64,000 nt of DNA from Aestuariispira insulae (GCF_003385955.1 NZ_QRDW01000004.1:1-64000), one strand, 5' to 3'; shown: positions 34,421 to 43,713, counted from the first letter of the stretch. Numbers and translations: made by a program. The notes: generated by a model not told the origin, from the letters alone.

Positions 34421-35065
34421 GTGGGATCTAAGGAACGAACAGAGCGCCTGCAACAGGTTTATGGCGCATCAGACCAGGGCAGCCTCGAGAAAGCCTATGA
34501 TGAATGGGCCGAGCATTATGATGAGGATCTGACCGCCTTTGGCTACAAAAACCCGGCCGTGGCGGCGGGGCTGATTGGGCGGCACGTGGCTAAGGAGGCG
34601 TCAATTCTGGATGCCGGCTGCGGCACGGGGATGCTGGGCGAGGTGCTTGGTTGGCTGGGCTATGACAACCTTCACGGTATTGACCTCTCTGATGGCATGT
34701 TAGCGCAGGCACGTACCAAGGGGGCCTATCAAGAGCTTCGCAAAATGGCCCTGGGCGGAAAACTGGATTTCCCGGAAAATCATTTTGGCGCCGTCATCTC
34801 GTTTGGTGTGCTGACGGCCGGTCATGCGCCGCCGGAATCGCTTGATGAAATGATCCGGATCACACGGCCCGGCGGTCACCTGATCTTTTCACTCAGCAAC
34901 CTGGTTTATGAACCGCTTAAGTTTAAAGACAAGCTTGAGGGACTTGGGATAGAGGGGCTTTGGCACGAGTTGGAGAGGACATCTTTCTTTCCCGTCATGC
35001 CGGGTTCAGGCGCCGAAAACCACGTGGAAAGCGCTGTGTTTGTTTTTCAAAAGTTAGCAAGGTAA
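34421..35065 (+). CDS. Class I SAM-dependent methyltransferase
   Basis: A 214-residue methyltransferase of the UbiE/Methyltransf_11 type. Motif I is ILDAGCGTGMLGEVL (about residues 60-75), followed by GIDLSDGMLAQAR and the acidic post-motifs. The start is uncertain: a GTG at 34421 follows AAAGG, while a GTG at 34382 has no ribosome site. The substrate is unknown. It precedes a small peptide gene by 140 bases on the same strand, so a role in modifying that peptide is possible but not shown. Confidence 0.8.
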   Translation: MGSKERTERLQQVYGASDQGSLEKAYDEWAEHYDEDLTAFGYKNPAVAAGLIGRHVAKEASILDAGCGTGMLGEVLGWLGYDNLHGIDLSDGMLAQARTKGAYQELRKMALGGKLDFPENHFGAVISFGVLTAGHAPPESLDEMIRITRPGGHLIFSLSNLVYEPLKFKDKLEGLGIEGLWHELERTSFFPVMPGSGAENHVESAVFVFQKLAR

Positions 35066-35206
35066 CTCATTGAAAACGAATATAAAATTAATAGAAACTA
35101 AACTAATGATACGTATTATTGTAGTATTGCGCACATAAGTTGTGTGTTGATAGCATCCCCGGTGTTAACCAAATATTCCAACAATAAATTATCGAGGACA
35201 GGTACT

Positions 35207-35347
35207 ATGAATAAAGTCACTTCTGATATCGCGCGCAAAACCCTTGGTACTGCCAACAAGACCGGAGAAAAGCCGGTTCAGTTCAAAATGACCCTGAAAA
35301 GCGGCAAGGCATTTTGCGGTAAACTCTGCATGCCGATGCGCAGCTGA
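35207..35347 (+). CDS. Small basic peptide, 46 residues, with C-terminal FCGKLCMPM
   Basis: This short gene has a good start: AGGACAGG before ATG and a predicted AT-rich promoter in the preceding 140 bases. The product is basic, rich in Lys and Thr (TLGTANKTGEKPV), and ends in FCGKLCMPMRS with two cysteines. No signal peptide or known domain is visible. A strong hairpin terminator follows 61 bases later, before a glycine-rich-domain-like gene and an MFS transporter. That layout recalls peptide precursors with downstream modification and export genes. I rate it as a probable gene of unknown function. Confidence 0.6.
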   Translation: MNKVTSDIARKTLGTANKTGEKPVQFKMTLKSGKAFCGKLCMPMRS

Positions 35348-35407
35348 TGTCTGATCTATCCTGCGGGCTGGCATGACTTGACCGGTCTATAGGTGGAAAT
35401 GCTGTGG

Positions 35408-35446
35408 ACCGCCCGCCTGGGCTGAATGCCGGGGCGGGCGGTTTTG
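35408..35446 (+). terminator. Terminator between the small peptide gene and the glycine-rich-domain-like gene
   Basis: ACCGCCCGCC (35408-35417) pairs perfectly with GGCGGGCGGT (35433-35442), followed by a short T-tract (TTTGCCGTTTT). It allows the peptide to be made in excess of the downstream products. Confidence 0.75.
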
Positions 35447-35491
35447 CCGTTTTAACGGTGGAAATTTATCTTTTTGTCTGTGAGGCGAGAT

Positions 35492-35983
35492 ATGGAACTG
35501 CTTGATGTGACGGTGGCTGACATTCACGATGATATGGCATTGCCATTGGGAATCCCCAATATCCTTACGCTGCAAAATATGGAAGAGATCCGCGACTATA
35601 TTTTCAACATGGATATGTCGATGATCCTCTACAAAATGACGGATGAGGAATCGGCGGGTGAGTTGGGCCTGCTTTGGGAGCGGGCTGATGCGGAGTTTGC
35701 GATAAACCAGTATCGTCAATATCTGTATCTGGTCCGAAAATACGAGACACATATTTCTCCGACGCTGGCCATTGATGCGGTATGGCACAATCATATCCTG
35801 GACACCCGGAAATATGTCAGGGACTGTCAGGTGATATTTGGCCGTTACCTGCATCACTTTCCCTATTTCGGTAATCGAGATGAAGAAGACAGACGCCAAC
35901 TGGATATTGCATTTGAAAACACCAAGCGTTTGTTCCGAGCTGAATATGGCGTGGATGTGACCCGGATACCGGGGGTGGACTAA
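35492..35983 (+). CDS. Glycine-rich-domain-containing-protein-like (GRDP-like, PF07173 type)
   Basis: The 163-residue helical protein matches the GRDP-like domain by its DAVWHNHILDTRKYVRDC segment (residues about 95-112) with its WH-x-H pair, followed by GRYLHHFPYFG. The clustered histidines (WHNH, LHH) could bind a metal, but no biochemical role is established for bacterial members. GAGG precedes ATG 35492. It sits between a 46-residue peptide gene and an MFS transporter, eleven to twelve bases apart from the latter. A role in peptide modification or binding is speculative. Confidence 0.7.
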   Translation: MELLDVTVADIHDDMALPLGIPNILTLQNMEEIRDYIFNMDMSMILYKMTDEESAGELGLLWERADAEFAINQYRQYLYLVRKYETHISPTLAIDAVWHNHILDTRKYVRDCQVIFGRYLHHFPYFGNRDEEDRRQLDIAFENTKRLFRAEYGVDVTRIPGVD

Positions 35984-35998
35984 GCGGCTATTTGTTTG

Positions 35999-37189
35999 AT
36001 GATCGAAACCTCTATCATTGTTAAGCAGGGGCGGGGTGCGGTTAGCCTGTTCTTCGCCCGCATCGGTGTCAGCGCGGTCTGTGGTCCACTGGCATTTGCC
36101 TTTAATGCAATGATGGTGGAGGTTTATCATTATGCAGCAACGGACCTGTCACTGGTCCGGATATTTGCCTCCATCATTGCCCTTTCGATGCCTTTGTTGC
36201 TCGGGCTTTGGGTTGATCGCGGCATGGGAAAAGAGAGATTATCTTTCCTGCTGTTTTCGGGCTGTTTTTTCTGGGGGGTCTTTTCGATAGAGCTAGGTCT
36301 TTTCGGCTGGATCCTGGCTGTTGGAATGCTGGGTGCCTATGCCAGTCTCGGGGATATGGCCCTGGCCAGGGCCATCCCAAACCTGTTTGAGAAACACGAC
36401 TATCAACGGGTCAACGCTTATTTGTTGATGGCGGGATCTCTTGTGGCCGCTTCCGGTGCGGCTATTGCTGGCTCGGTGATCTCTTTTGCCGGTTTCGAGA
36501 AATTTGCTGTTGCCGGGGTGGTTCTGACGGCTTTGGCCGGGGTGTTTTTTGCCTTTTGGGGCTATGTGCCAATCGCGCAGACCACCTCTTCCGCCACTAG
36601 GACAGGCTTCTGGCAAGGGGCAAAGCTTGCACTTGGCAATCGGGACATCCGGCTTCTGCTGCTCCATGGGGCTATGGCCATCATCACCTTCACCATCGTA
36701 GATATGTTGCTGTATCTGTTTTTGTCGAGGATCGTGGGGTTGAGCCTTTCGGCCATCGCCATCGTGATTTCCATAAGAATCCTGATCGGCGCTTTTTCAC
36801 CAGCCCTGGCGGCTAGGCGTTACGGCTGGTTAAGATTGGGATCACTTTTGTTCCTGTTGTCCTTTGCAAGTGGGGCGGCCTGGATGCTCTTCGGGGCGAT
36901 GGGCGCAAATCTGAGCTTGGTTTCAGCCGCCTTGATTGTGGCTGTGCCAGCGGCCCTTTCTGCGCTGTTTAATGTTCACGCGGCAAGTTTCCGCCAATTG
37001 ATAATACCGCCTGAGCTGCAGGCTCAAACCATTGCGGTCACCAGGGCTCTTATGTTTGCGGCCATGCCTCTGGCGGGAGGGTTAGTGTTCCTTTTCGGGG
37101 ATCTGGCACCACTGACATGGCTTTTTATCGCCGCCGGCTGTTTCCAGATGGCAGCCGCCCCCATGCTGCTATTCCTGCGCAATCGTTGA
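35999..37189 (+). CDS. MFS transporter
   Basis: A 396-residue integral membrane protein with about 12 hydrophobic segments, resembling major facilitator superfamily exporters. The cytoplasmic loop LGLWVDRGMGKERL between helices 2 and 3 resembles the MFS motif A region. No substrate is recognisable. It starts 15 bases after the GRDP-like gene and is probably co-transcribed with it. In this context it may export the small peptide product or confer self-protection. Confidence 0.8.
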   Translation: MIETSIIVKQGRGAVSLFFARIGVSAVCGPLAFAFNAMMVEVYHYAATDLSLVRIFASIIALSMPLLLGLWVDRGMGKERLSFLLFSGCFFWGVFSIELGLFGWILAVGMLGAYASLGDMALARAIPNLFEKHDYQRVNAYLLMAGSLVAASGAAIAGSVISFAGFEKFAVAGVVLTALAGVFFAFWGYVPIAQTTSSATRTGFWQGAKLALGNRDIRLLLLHGAMAIITFTIVDMLLYLFLSRIVGLSLSAIAIVISIRILIGAFSPALAARRYGWLRLGSLLFLLSFASGAAWMLFGAMGANLSLVSAALIVAVPAALSALFNVHAASFRQLIIPPELQAQTIAVTRALMFAAMPLAGGLVFLFGDLAPLTWLFIAAGCFQMAAAPMLLFLRNR

Positions 37190-37200
37190 TTGATGAGGTG

Positions 37201-38406
37201 TCAGGGTTTTAAAACGGCGACAGCCTCCGCGATGCGGTCCAAGGCGTTTTCCAGATTTTGCGTCGATGCGGCAAAGCTCAATCTGAAATTCGGGGAAAGG
37301 CCGAAAGCGGCTCCCTGAACGATGCCCACATGGGCACTTTCCAAAAGGTAGAGCGCGAAGTCGGTATCATTTTCGATTACCGTGCCTTCCGGGTTTTTTT
37401 TGCCCAGCAGCCCCCCGATATCCGGATAGGCATAAAAGGCACCGGCGGGTTCCAGGCAGGTGATCCCTTCAATAGCATTCAGGCTTTCAACCACCAGGGC
37501 TTTGCGGGTTTTATAGGCCTCCAACATGTGGTCCAGGCAGTCCTGTGGGCCGTTTAGCGCCTCGATGGCCGCATGCTGGGTAATGACGCAGGGATGGGTG
37601 GTGGAGTGGCCCTCACACAGGCGCATGGCCGGGGCGAGAGATTTCGGTGCGCCCGCGTAGCCCAGGCGCCAGCCGGTCATGGCATAGGCTTTTGAAACGC
37701 CATTCATGGTGACAGTGCGCTCAAACAGATCCGGTGCCACTTTGGCCATGGTGGCATATTCATGGCCTTCAAAGAAAAACTTCTCATAGATATCATCCGA
37801 CAGAACCCAGACATCGGGGTGCTTACGCAGCACACCGGCCAGTTCTTCCAGTTCTGCGGCGCTATAGGCCGCACCGGTCGGGTTCGACGGGCTGTTCAGC
37901 ATCACCCATTTGGTCTTGGGCGTGAGGGAGCGCGCTAGATTTTCCGCCGTCAGCTTGAAGCCGTCTTCCTTGGGGCAATGGGTGATCACCGGGGTTCCGC
38001 CCGCCAGGGTGACAATGTCGGGATAGCTGGTCCAGAAGGGGGCCGGGATCAAAACCTCGTCACCCGGCTCCAGGGTGGCCAGGAAGGCGTTATAGATAAT
38101 CTGTTTACCGCCGGCGCCGATGGTGATCATGTCGGCGTCATAAGCCAGACTGTTTTCCCGCTGGAACTTGTCAGCAATGGCGGCGCGAAGCGCGGGCAGG
38201 CCACCAATGGCGGTATAACCTGTATGCCCGGCATTGATCGCGTCAATCGCGGCCTTTTTGATATGATCCGGCGTGTCGAAATCAGGTTCGCCAATGGAGA
38301 GATCAATCACATCATGGCCCGCTGCCCGCAATTCCCGGGATTTGGCAACCACCGCCTGGATCAGGGAGGGTTTCAGATTGGCAACACGGGAAGAGAGCAG
38401 GGGCAT
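37201..38406 (-). CDS. Class I/II PLP-dependent aminotransferase, aspartate-type
   Basis: A 401-residue aminotransferase of the AspC I-gamma group. It shows DLSIGEPDFDTPDHIKKAA (residues ~28-46), the YTAIGGLPALR stretch, the SPSNPTGAAYS motif and the PLP lysine in GVSKAYAMTGWRLGYAGAP. It could transaminate aspartate, prephenate or, by context, 2-aminoadipate, the step missing from the lysine cluster 6 kb away, although this is only a guess. The start at 38406 has GGAG upstream. A LysR gene is divergent from it. Confidence 0.9.
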   Translation of the reverse strand: MPLLSSRVANLKPSLIQAVVAKSRELRAAGHDVIDLSIGEPDFDTPDHIKKAAIDAINAGHTGYTAIGGLPALRAAIADKFQRENSLAYDADMITIGAGGKQIIYNAFLATLEPGDEVLIPAPFWTSYPDIVTLAGGTPVITHCPKEDGFKLTAENLARSLTPKTKWVMLNSPSNPTGAAYSAAELEELAGVLRKHPDVWVLSDDIYEKFFFEGHEYATMAKVAPDLFERTVTMNGVSKAYAMTGWRLGYAGAPKSLAPAMRLCEGHSTTHPCVITQHAAIEALNGPQDCLDHMLEAYKTRKALVVESLNAIEGITCLEPAGAFYAYPDIGGLLGKKNPEGTVIENDTDFALYLLESAHVGIVQGAAFGLSPNFRLSFAASTQNLENALDRIAEAVAVLKP

Positions 38407-38543
38407 GACAGCAACTCCGGAGGGTTTCATAGCGATTTGATGAGGCTGAGGATTTCTGAACTTGGCAAGGAAAGCAAACAAGTTATTATTCCTTGATCCA
38501 TGACAAAATGGAATGAACTACTCAGATTAGAACAGGGTCGCCC

Positions 38544-39431
38544 ATGCGCCGCTTCCTTCCCTCCATCACCGCGCTGCAGTTTTTTGAATCCTCCGCCCGC
38601 CATTTGAGCTTCACAAAGGCGTCGGAGGAATTGAACGTGACCCAAAGCGCGGTCAGCCGACAGGTGCGCAACCTGGAGGACTTCCTGGGCAAGCCGTTGT
38701 TTTTAAGGGTCAAAAAACGCCTGGTGCTGACCCCTTCGGGGGCAGCTTACGCCCTGAAAATCAAGCGACTTCTGGACCAGGCGGAAGAGGCCACCATTGA
38801 GCTTATGGCGCGCAAGGGCGGAGGCGGGGTCTTGAATGTGGCTGTGCATCCCACCTTTGGCTCGCGCTGGTTGGTGCCGCGTTTGAGTGCGTTCATGAAG
38901 GAAAATTCAGATATACAGGTCAACCTGTCGACCCATCTGGAGACCATTGACCTGGAACAGGATAATTTTGACGTGGCGATCCTTTATGGCAATGGCGACT
39001 GGCCAGGGACGTTGACGGAGCGTCTGATGGGGGAGAGCATTGTGCCGGTCTGCGCACCGGAACTTCTGTCCGATCTGCCCAATCCGGGCGCCGGTGACCT
39101 AATGGACATGACTTTGTTGCAACATACCACAAGGCCCAGTGCATGGGCGGACTGGTTCAAGGCGGCGGGTATAGACCAGGATGGCAGTCTTTCCGGCCCG
39201 CGTTTTGAGCAGATCTATATGGTAATCCAGGCGGCGCTCGCGGGGTTGGGGGTGGCAATATTGCCCAGTTTTCTGGTTCAGGACGAGGTTGCCAGTGGTA
39301 AGCTGGTGGTGCCTGTGGACTTGGCGGTGCCCAGCGAACAGGCCTATTACCTGATTTATCCGGAACAGCGTGCTGAGGAATGGTCGATCCAGCAGTTTTG
39401 CAATTGGGTCCGGCAGACCGCGCAGACCTGA
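38544..39431 (+). CDS. LysR-family regulator, GcvA-like
   Basis: A 295-residue LysR regulator of the GcvA/AmpR branch with the N-terminal SITALQFFESSARHLSFTKASEELNVTQSAVS spread over residues 7-39 and a C-terminal effector domain ending in FCNWVRQT. It is transcribed away from the divergent aminotransferase gene, which is therefore its likely target. The intergenic distance is 137 bases. Confidence 0.87.
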   Translation: MRRFLPSITALQFFESSARHLSFTKASEELNVTQSAVSRQVRNLEDFLGKPLFLRVKKRLVLTPSGAAYALKIKRLLDQAEEATIELMARKGGGGVLNVAVHPTFGSRWLVPRLSAFMKENSDIQVNLSTHLETIDLEQDNFDVAILYGNGDWPGTLTERLMGESIVPVCAPELLSDLPNPGAGDLMDMTLLQHTTRPSAWADWFKAAGIDQDGSLSGPRFEQIYMVIQAALAGLGVAILPSFLVQDEVASGKLVVPVDLAVPSEQAYYLIYPEQRAEEWSIQQFCNWVRQTAQT

Positions 39432-39535
39432 TCATTCAAACCGAGGACCAAAATCTGCTGACATAAGGTTGTCAGGGGACATGGAATAGGAACTGTGGGG
39501 ACAGAGCCTAACCTTTTTGTACCAAGGACAAGAAA

Positions 39536-40666
39536 ATGCCCGAACCCTTTAAGAATTTTTTTAATCCGAACATGGTCGCGCAAATGGCTGACCATTTCAA
39601 AAAGCAATGGCCGGATTTTGACCGGGATGGTTTTGTCCGGGAGGCGGTTTCCGGTTTCGAAGGGCAGGAATTGAAGGAGCGTGCGCACGCTATCACGCAT
39701 GCGATGATCCGATACCTGCCGGATGATTTTATCCATGCGGGCAAAATTTTGCGGGCCAGCCTGCATCCCGATGATGGCGCGGATCTCTCCACCGACGGCA
39801 GCGATGCTGACGGCGTGCGCGGTTGGGGGATCATGTGCCTGACCGAATATGTCGCCGCGCGCGGGCAGGATCATTTTGACCTGTCCCTGGATTTGCTGAA
39901 AGAAATGACGAAGCGGTTTTCTTCGGAATTTTCCATCCGGCATTTTCTGATCCGGGAACCGGTGCGTACCTTGGCTGTGATGGAAGATTGGGTGAAGGAT
40001 GATAACCATCATGTTCGCCGTCTGGTCAGCGAGGGCACGCGTCCGAAACTGCCCTGGGCAATGAACCTGCCTTTGTTCCGGGAAAAGCCGGAGATGGTAT
40101 TGCCCCTGCTGGAGAGCTTGAAGGATGACGAATCGGAATATGTCAGACGCTCTGTTGCCAATAACCTGAATGAGATGGCCAAGGATCACCCGGATTTGGT
40201 GGCAGAGCTGGCGGCACGCTGGATGAAGGGGGCGTCGAAAAATCGTGTGCGACTGGTGAAGCATGCCTGCCGAACCCTGGTCAAACAGGGGCATGCGGGC
40301 GCCTTGGCCGCTTTGGGGTTTGGCCAGCCGGAGATTGATTTGCGCAGCTTCCGCATCCTGACGCCGGTTGTGCAATTTGGCGAAGAACTGAGATTTGATA
40401 TTGATCTGGCCTCAACTGGTCAGGCTTCGCAAAACTTGGTGATCGATTATGCGATCCACCATCGCAAGGCCAATGGCAGCCTCGCGCCCAAGGTTTTTAA
40501 ATGGAAGAATTTATCCCTGGAAGCCGGGGCCGGAGAGAGGGCTGAGCGCAAACACGCGATCAAGCCGATCACGACCCGAAAATATTATCCGGGCGAGCAT
40601 GCAGTTGAGATTTTGGTGAATGGCGAGGCGATAAAGCGGCTGCCCTTTACCCTGGTGATGGCATAA
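39536..40666 (+). CDS. AlkC-like DNA alkylation repair protein (HEAT-repeat)
   Basis: The 376-residue product belongs to the AlkC/AlkD-like glycosylases that excise alkylated bases. An N-terminal region (residues 1-230) is built of HEAT-like helical repeats, with RHFLIREPVRTLAVMEDWVKDDNHHVRRLVSEGTRP as the clearest family stretch around 150-180. A beta-rich C-terminal domain (about 270-376) resembles an Ig-like domain found in AlkC. No adjacent alkylation regulator is visible. It reads alone downstream of a LysR gene. Confidence 0.82.
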   Translation: MPEPFKNFFNPNMVAQMADHFKKQWPDFDRDGFVREAVSGFEGQELKERAHAITHAMIRYLPDDFIHAGKILRASLHPDDGADLSTDGSDADGVRGWGIMCLTEYVAARGQDHFDLSLDLLKEMTKRFSSEFSIRHFLIREPVRTLAVMEDWVKDDNHHVRRLVSEGTRPKLPWAMNLPLFREKPEMVLPLLESLKDDESEYVRRSVANNLNEMAKDHPDLVAELAARWMKGASKNRVRLVKHACRTLVKQGHAGALAALGFGQPEIDLRSFRILTPVVQFGEELRFDIDLASTGQASQNLVIDYAIHHRKANGSLAPKVFKWKNLSLEAGAGERAERKHAIKPITTRKYYPGEHAVEILVNGEAIKRLPFTLVMA

Positions 40667-40689
40667 GGCCAGGATTAGCGGGCAGGATT

Positions 40690-41172
40690 TTAGGTCAGGT
40701 CTTTTTCAAACCTGAGGCAGGGCATATCAAAACTGCCACTTTCAATTTGTGCTTTGTAATGGATCAGACCAACCTCCTGCCAACCCGCTTTGCGGTAAAA
40801 GCCTATCGCCCGGTCATTGCCTTCGACCACAGCCAGGAACGCCCGCTGTATGCCATTGTCGCGCAGTCTGTCTTCACCAGCCTGCATCAATCTTTTCGCA
40901 AGCCCGGTTCCACGGGCATCCGCATGTAAAAAGAACTGATCCAGCTCTTCGCCTTTCAGCGAGACGAAACCCAGTAACTGACCGGTGTCGGCATCAATTG
41001 CCACCAGGCAGTTTGGAACCCGTTCCAGGGCGCGGGGTCGGAAACTCTCTAAGGTGCGATGCTTGTAGAGATCTTCCGGTACCAGGCCGTGATGGCCATC
41101 CTTCCAGCCCTGATGCCAAAGAGTGGCAATGGCATTTGCGTCACTGTCTACTGCTGGACGGATTTCAATCAT
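40690..41172 (-). CDS. GNAT N-acetyltransferase
   Basis: A 160-residue GCN5-related acetyltransferase. The acetyl-CoA binding signature is in the FLHADARGTGLAKRLMQAGEDRL segment (residues ~81-104). The C-terminal GFYRKAGWQEVG motif is also present. The substrate is unknown. Its start overlaps the end of the LysR gene by 8 bases, so both are co-transcribed. Confidence 0.85.
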   Translation of the reverse strand: MIEIRPAVDSDANAIATLWHQGWKDGHHGLVPEDLYKHRTLESFRPRALERVPNCLVAIDADTGQLLGFVSLKGEELDQFFLHADARGTGLAKRLMQAGEDRLRDNGIQRAFLAVVEGNDRAIGFYRKAGWQEVGLIHYKAQIESGSFDMPCLRFEKDLT

Positions 41173-42100
41173 CGGCGGCCTCGAGATTGGCGATATGTTC
41201 GTTGAACATGGGCGGATGCAGGAAAAGATGCTGTTTGATCGCCTGGCCGAATTCCTGGGCCAGTTGTGATCGAACCTTGTGACGTGGATAGCAGAGCGAG
41301 AAGGAAAACTGGATGCGTGGCCGGAATTTTCGAATGATCACGCCATTATTGGCCCATTCGCGTGCTGAAAACGGCTCCAGGATGCTAAAGCCGATGCCTT
41401 CGGCGATGGCGGCATAGGCGGTATGTGCGCGTTGGGTCGACATGCGTGTATCCACACTGACCTTGTGATCCTCAAACATCTGGTCGATGGTGTTCCAGTT
41501 AAGCGGCCCTTCGGGAGACAGGCCGATATAAGGTTCACCATCCAGGTCTTCGGGGGTGATCGTTTCTTTCTCCGCCAGTCTATGCCCCGGAGGCAGGGCG
41601 CAGACAAAATCTGTGCTGACCAGCGGTTCCTGTTCAATGCCTGGCAGTTCCGCGTAAGAATTGGAAACGGCTACATCAGTGCTGTGGGCCTGTAACGCTT
41701 CAAATATGGTGACGGGCGAGCGCACTTCGATGGTGACCTTGACGCTAGGGCGTTTTTCTTCGAACAGCCGCAGGGCACCGGGGATCAGATTGGTGGACAT
41801 GGCGGGGGCGCAATGAACCGTCAGATGGCCGGTGCGTTCTTCCCGGATCTGGGCGGCGACACGTTCCAACCGGTCCATGCCGGCAAAGGCGCGTTCTACT
41901 TCCTGAAAGAATTTCACACCTTCCGGCGTTGGCTGCAGACGTCCTTTCGATCGTTCAAACAGGCTGAAGCCCAGATTGGCCTCCAGGTCGGAAATCAACC
42001 GGCTGGCGGAAGGCTGGGTGATCATCAAGAGCTTGGAAGCGCCGGTAATTGTGCCAGTCAGCATGGTGGCGCGGAACGCCTCAACCTGTCTTAGTCGCAT
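41165..42100 (-). CDS. LysR-family regulator
   Basis: This 311-residue LysR protein has an N-terminal HTH (RLRQVEAFRATMLTGTITGASKLLMITQPSASRLI, residues 2-36) resembling the regulators of amino acid and polyamine catabolism (NocR/OccR-like). I prefer the ATG at 42100, preceded by AGGTGGA, over a GTG four codons upstream. It overlaps a GNAT gene and faces away from argE. Its effector is unknown; argE on the opposite strand is a candidate target. Confidence 0.86.
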   Translation of the reverse strand: MRLRQVEAFRATMLTGTITGASKLLMITQPSASRLISDLEANLGFSLFERSKGRLQPTPEGVKFFQEVERAFAGMDRLERVAAQIREERTGHLTVHCAPAMSTNLIPGALRLFEEKRPSVKVTIEVRSPVTIFEALQAHSTDVAVSNSYAELPGIEQEPLVSTDFVCALPPGHRLAEKETITPEDLDGEPYIGLSPEGPLNWNTIDQMFEDHKVSVDTRMSTQRAHTAYAAIAEGIGFSILEPFSAREWANNGVIIRKFRPRIQFSFSLCYPRHKVRSQLAQEFGQAIKQHLFLHPPMFNEHIANLEAADD

Positions 42101-42283
42101 GTATGAGTCCACCTGATAAGAAAACTATGAAATATCCCATAGCAAAAACGCATGGTATACGCAAATAATCCGATTTGACACTATAGGGTGAAAGGTGCTG
42201 TTGTAGTCTTCATAAAAATGACACAAGACCGGAACAACCGACTTTGTGTACATCGAGTAAGGGTAGAGCAGGCGGGACGCACC

Positions 42284-43441
42284 GTGAAAACCTATTCACC
42301 GGTCGAGATGATCGAAAAATTGGTGTCTTTTGACACGGTATCACGCCATTCCAACATGGCGTTGATCGATTTTGTCAGGGATTACCTGAGCGGTTTTGGT
42401 GTGGAAAGCCATCTTGTCCCCAATGAAGACGGCTCCAAGGCCAATTTATATGCCACCGTCGGTCCAAATGTGACCGGCGGTGTCGTCTTATCCGGCCATA
42501 CGGACGTTGTGCCGGTAGATGGCCAGCCATGGGATACCGATCCTTTCAAGATTGTCGAGAAAGACGGCAAGCTGTTTGGGCGTGGCACTTGCGATATGAA
42601 AAGCTTTATCGCGATTGCATTGTCCAAAGTGCCGGAGATGCTCTCAAAAGACATTGCCGCCCCGATCCATTTTGCCTTTTCTTATGATGAGGAAGTGGGC
42701 TGTGCCGGCGCGCCGCCGATGATTCGCGAAATGGCGGAAAAGGTTCCGCAGCCGCGCGCGGCCATCATCGGTGAGCCGACCAATATGGAAATCGTGAATG
42801 CCCATAAGGGTGTGAATGGCTTCAAAACTACGGTGATTGGTCATGAAGCGCATTCCAGCCAGGTGCATCGCGGTGTCAGCGCAGTGATGACCGCGGCAAA
42901 ACTGATCAATTTCCTGGATTGCATGATGGCGGAAAACCGCGCGCGTGCCGATGCCAGCAACGGATTCGAACCGCCGTTCAGCACCCTGCATGTGGGGCAG
43001 GTCAATGGCGGCACCGCTTTGAACATCATTTCCCGGAAATGCGAATTTGTCTGGGATGTGCGTAATATCCCGGAAGATGATCCTTTCGCCTTTGTTGAGC
43101 GGTTTGAGCAATATGCCAATGAAGAGCTGTTGCCGGGCATGCGCGCTATTGCACCGGAATGTTCGATCACGACGGAGCGCACATCTTCTGCACCGGCCAT
43201 GCGGCCGGAGGAAAATGGCGCGGCAGAGGAATTGTGCAAACATCTGACAGGCCGAAACTCGGTATCCGTGGTGCCCTATGCCACAGAAGCAGGCCAGTTT
43301 CAGGAAGTCGGCTATTCAACCATCGTCTGCGGCCCTGGTTCCATTGACCAGGCGCATCAGCCGAATGAATTCATTGAAAAATCACAGGTCACGGAATGTG
43401 AGCAATTCCTGGGCCGCCTGATAGATCATCTGGCACGGTGA
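42284..43441 (+). CDS. argE: Acetylornithine deacetylase
   Basis: A 385-residue zinc metallopeptidase of the M20 family that removes the acetyl group from N-acetylornithine in arginine biosynthesis. Metal-binding motifs are SGHTDVVPVDGQPW, GRGTCDMK and SYDEEVGCAGA. The C-terminal half carries the dimer domain and the GPGSIDQAHQPNEFI stretch. The GTG at 42284 begins the family-typical KTYSPVEMIEKLVSFDTVS start; the frame is open upstream to 42188. The specificity (ornithine versus succinyl-diaminopimelate) is well supported by length and motifs. Confidence 0.9.
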   Translation: MKTYSPVEMIEKLVSFDTVSRHSNMALIDFVRDYLSGFGVESHLVPNEDGSKANLYATVGPNVTGGVVLSGHTDVVPVDGQPWDTDPFKIVEKDGKLFGRGTCDMKSFIAIALSKVPEMLSKDIAAPIHFAFSYDEEVGCAGAPPMIREMAEKVPQPRAAIIGEPTNMEIVNAHKGVNGFKTTVIGHEAHSSQVHRGVSAVMTAAKLINFLDCMMAENRARADASNGFEPPFSTLHVGQVNGGTALNIISRKCEFVWDVRNIPEDDPFAFVERFEQYANEELLPGMRAIAPECSITTERTSSAPAMRPEENGAAEELCKHLTGRNSVSVVPYATEAGQFQEVGYSTIVCGPGSIDQAHQPNEFIEKSQVTECEQFLGRLIDHLAR

Positions 43442-43544
43442 CGGATTCGTCCCGCCAGGGAGGGAAGGAAGTGTACGGTTAATAGCTGTGGTGTGAGATC
43501 GAGGAAGGCTCTTCCCGGAAACAGCCATAGCATGAGTAAATCCC

Positions 43545-43607
43545 TGTCGGCCGGTATCGCCCCTATTGTTCTCGCAGCCCCAGATACCGGCTGACAGCGG
43601 ATTTTTT
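43545..43607 (+). terminator. Inverted repeat with T-run downstream of argE
   Basis: TGTCGGCCGGTATC (43545-43558) pairs with GATACCGGCTGACA (43583-43596), with one G-U pair, around 24 bases, and TTTTTT follows at 43602-43607. The large loop and four-base gap before the T-run make it a less standard terminator. Confidence 0.55.
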
Positions 43608-43699
43608 GAAAGGCTTTCCGGTGTTTCCCACACCGGTATGAAGAATATTGGAAGAGGCTAGGGTCGATTCCAATGCAACGGGGGAAAGGATTGGTCTTG

Positions 43700-43713
43700 T
43701 GTCACATGTGACA
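43700..43713. promoter_or_regulatory. 14-bp perfect palindrome TGTCACATGTGACA
   Basis: This perfect dyad of 14 bases lies in the unassigned region before the universal stress gene. Such symmetric sequences often bind dimeric regulators, for example of the GntR or Crp/Fnr type. No downstream promoter is evident at this position. Confidence 0.4.

Noticed and set aside
39356-40375. 339-residue frame opposite the AlkC-like gene
   Set aside because: No domain; the sense strand encodes a convincing HEAT-repeat protein.
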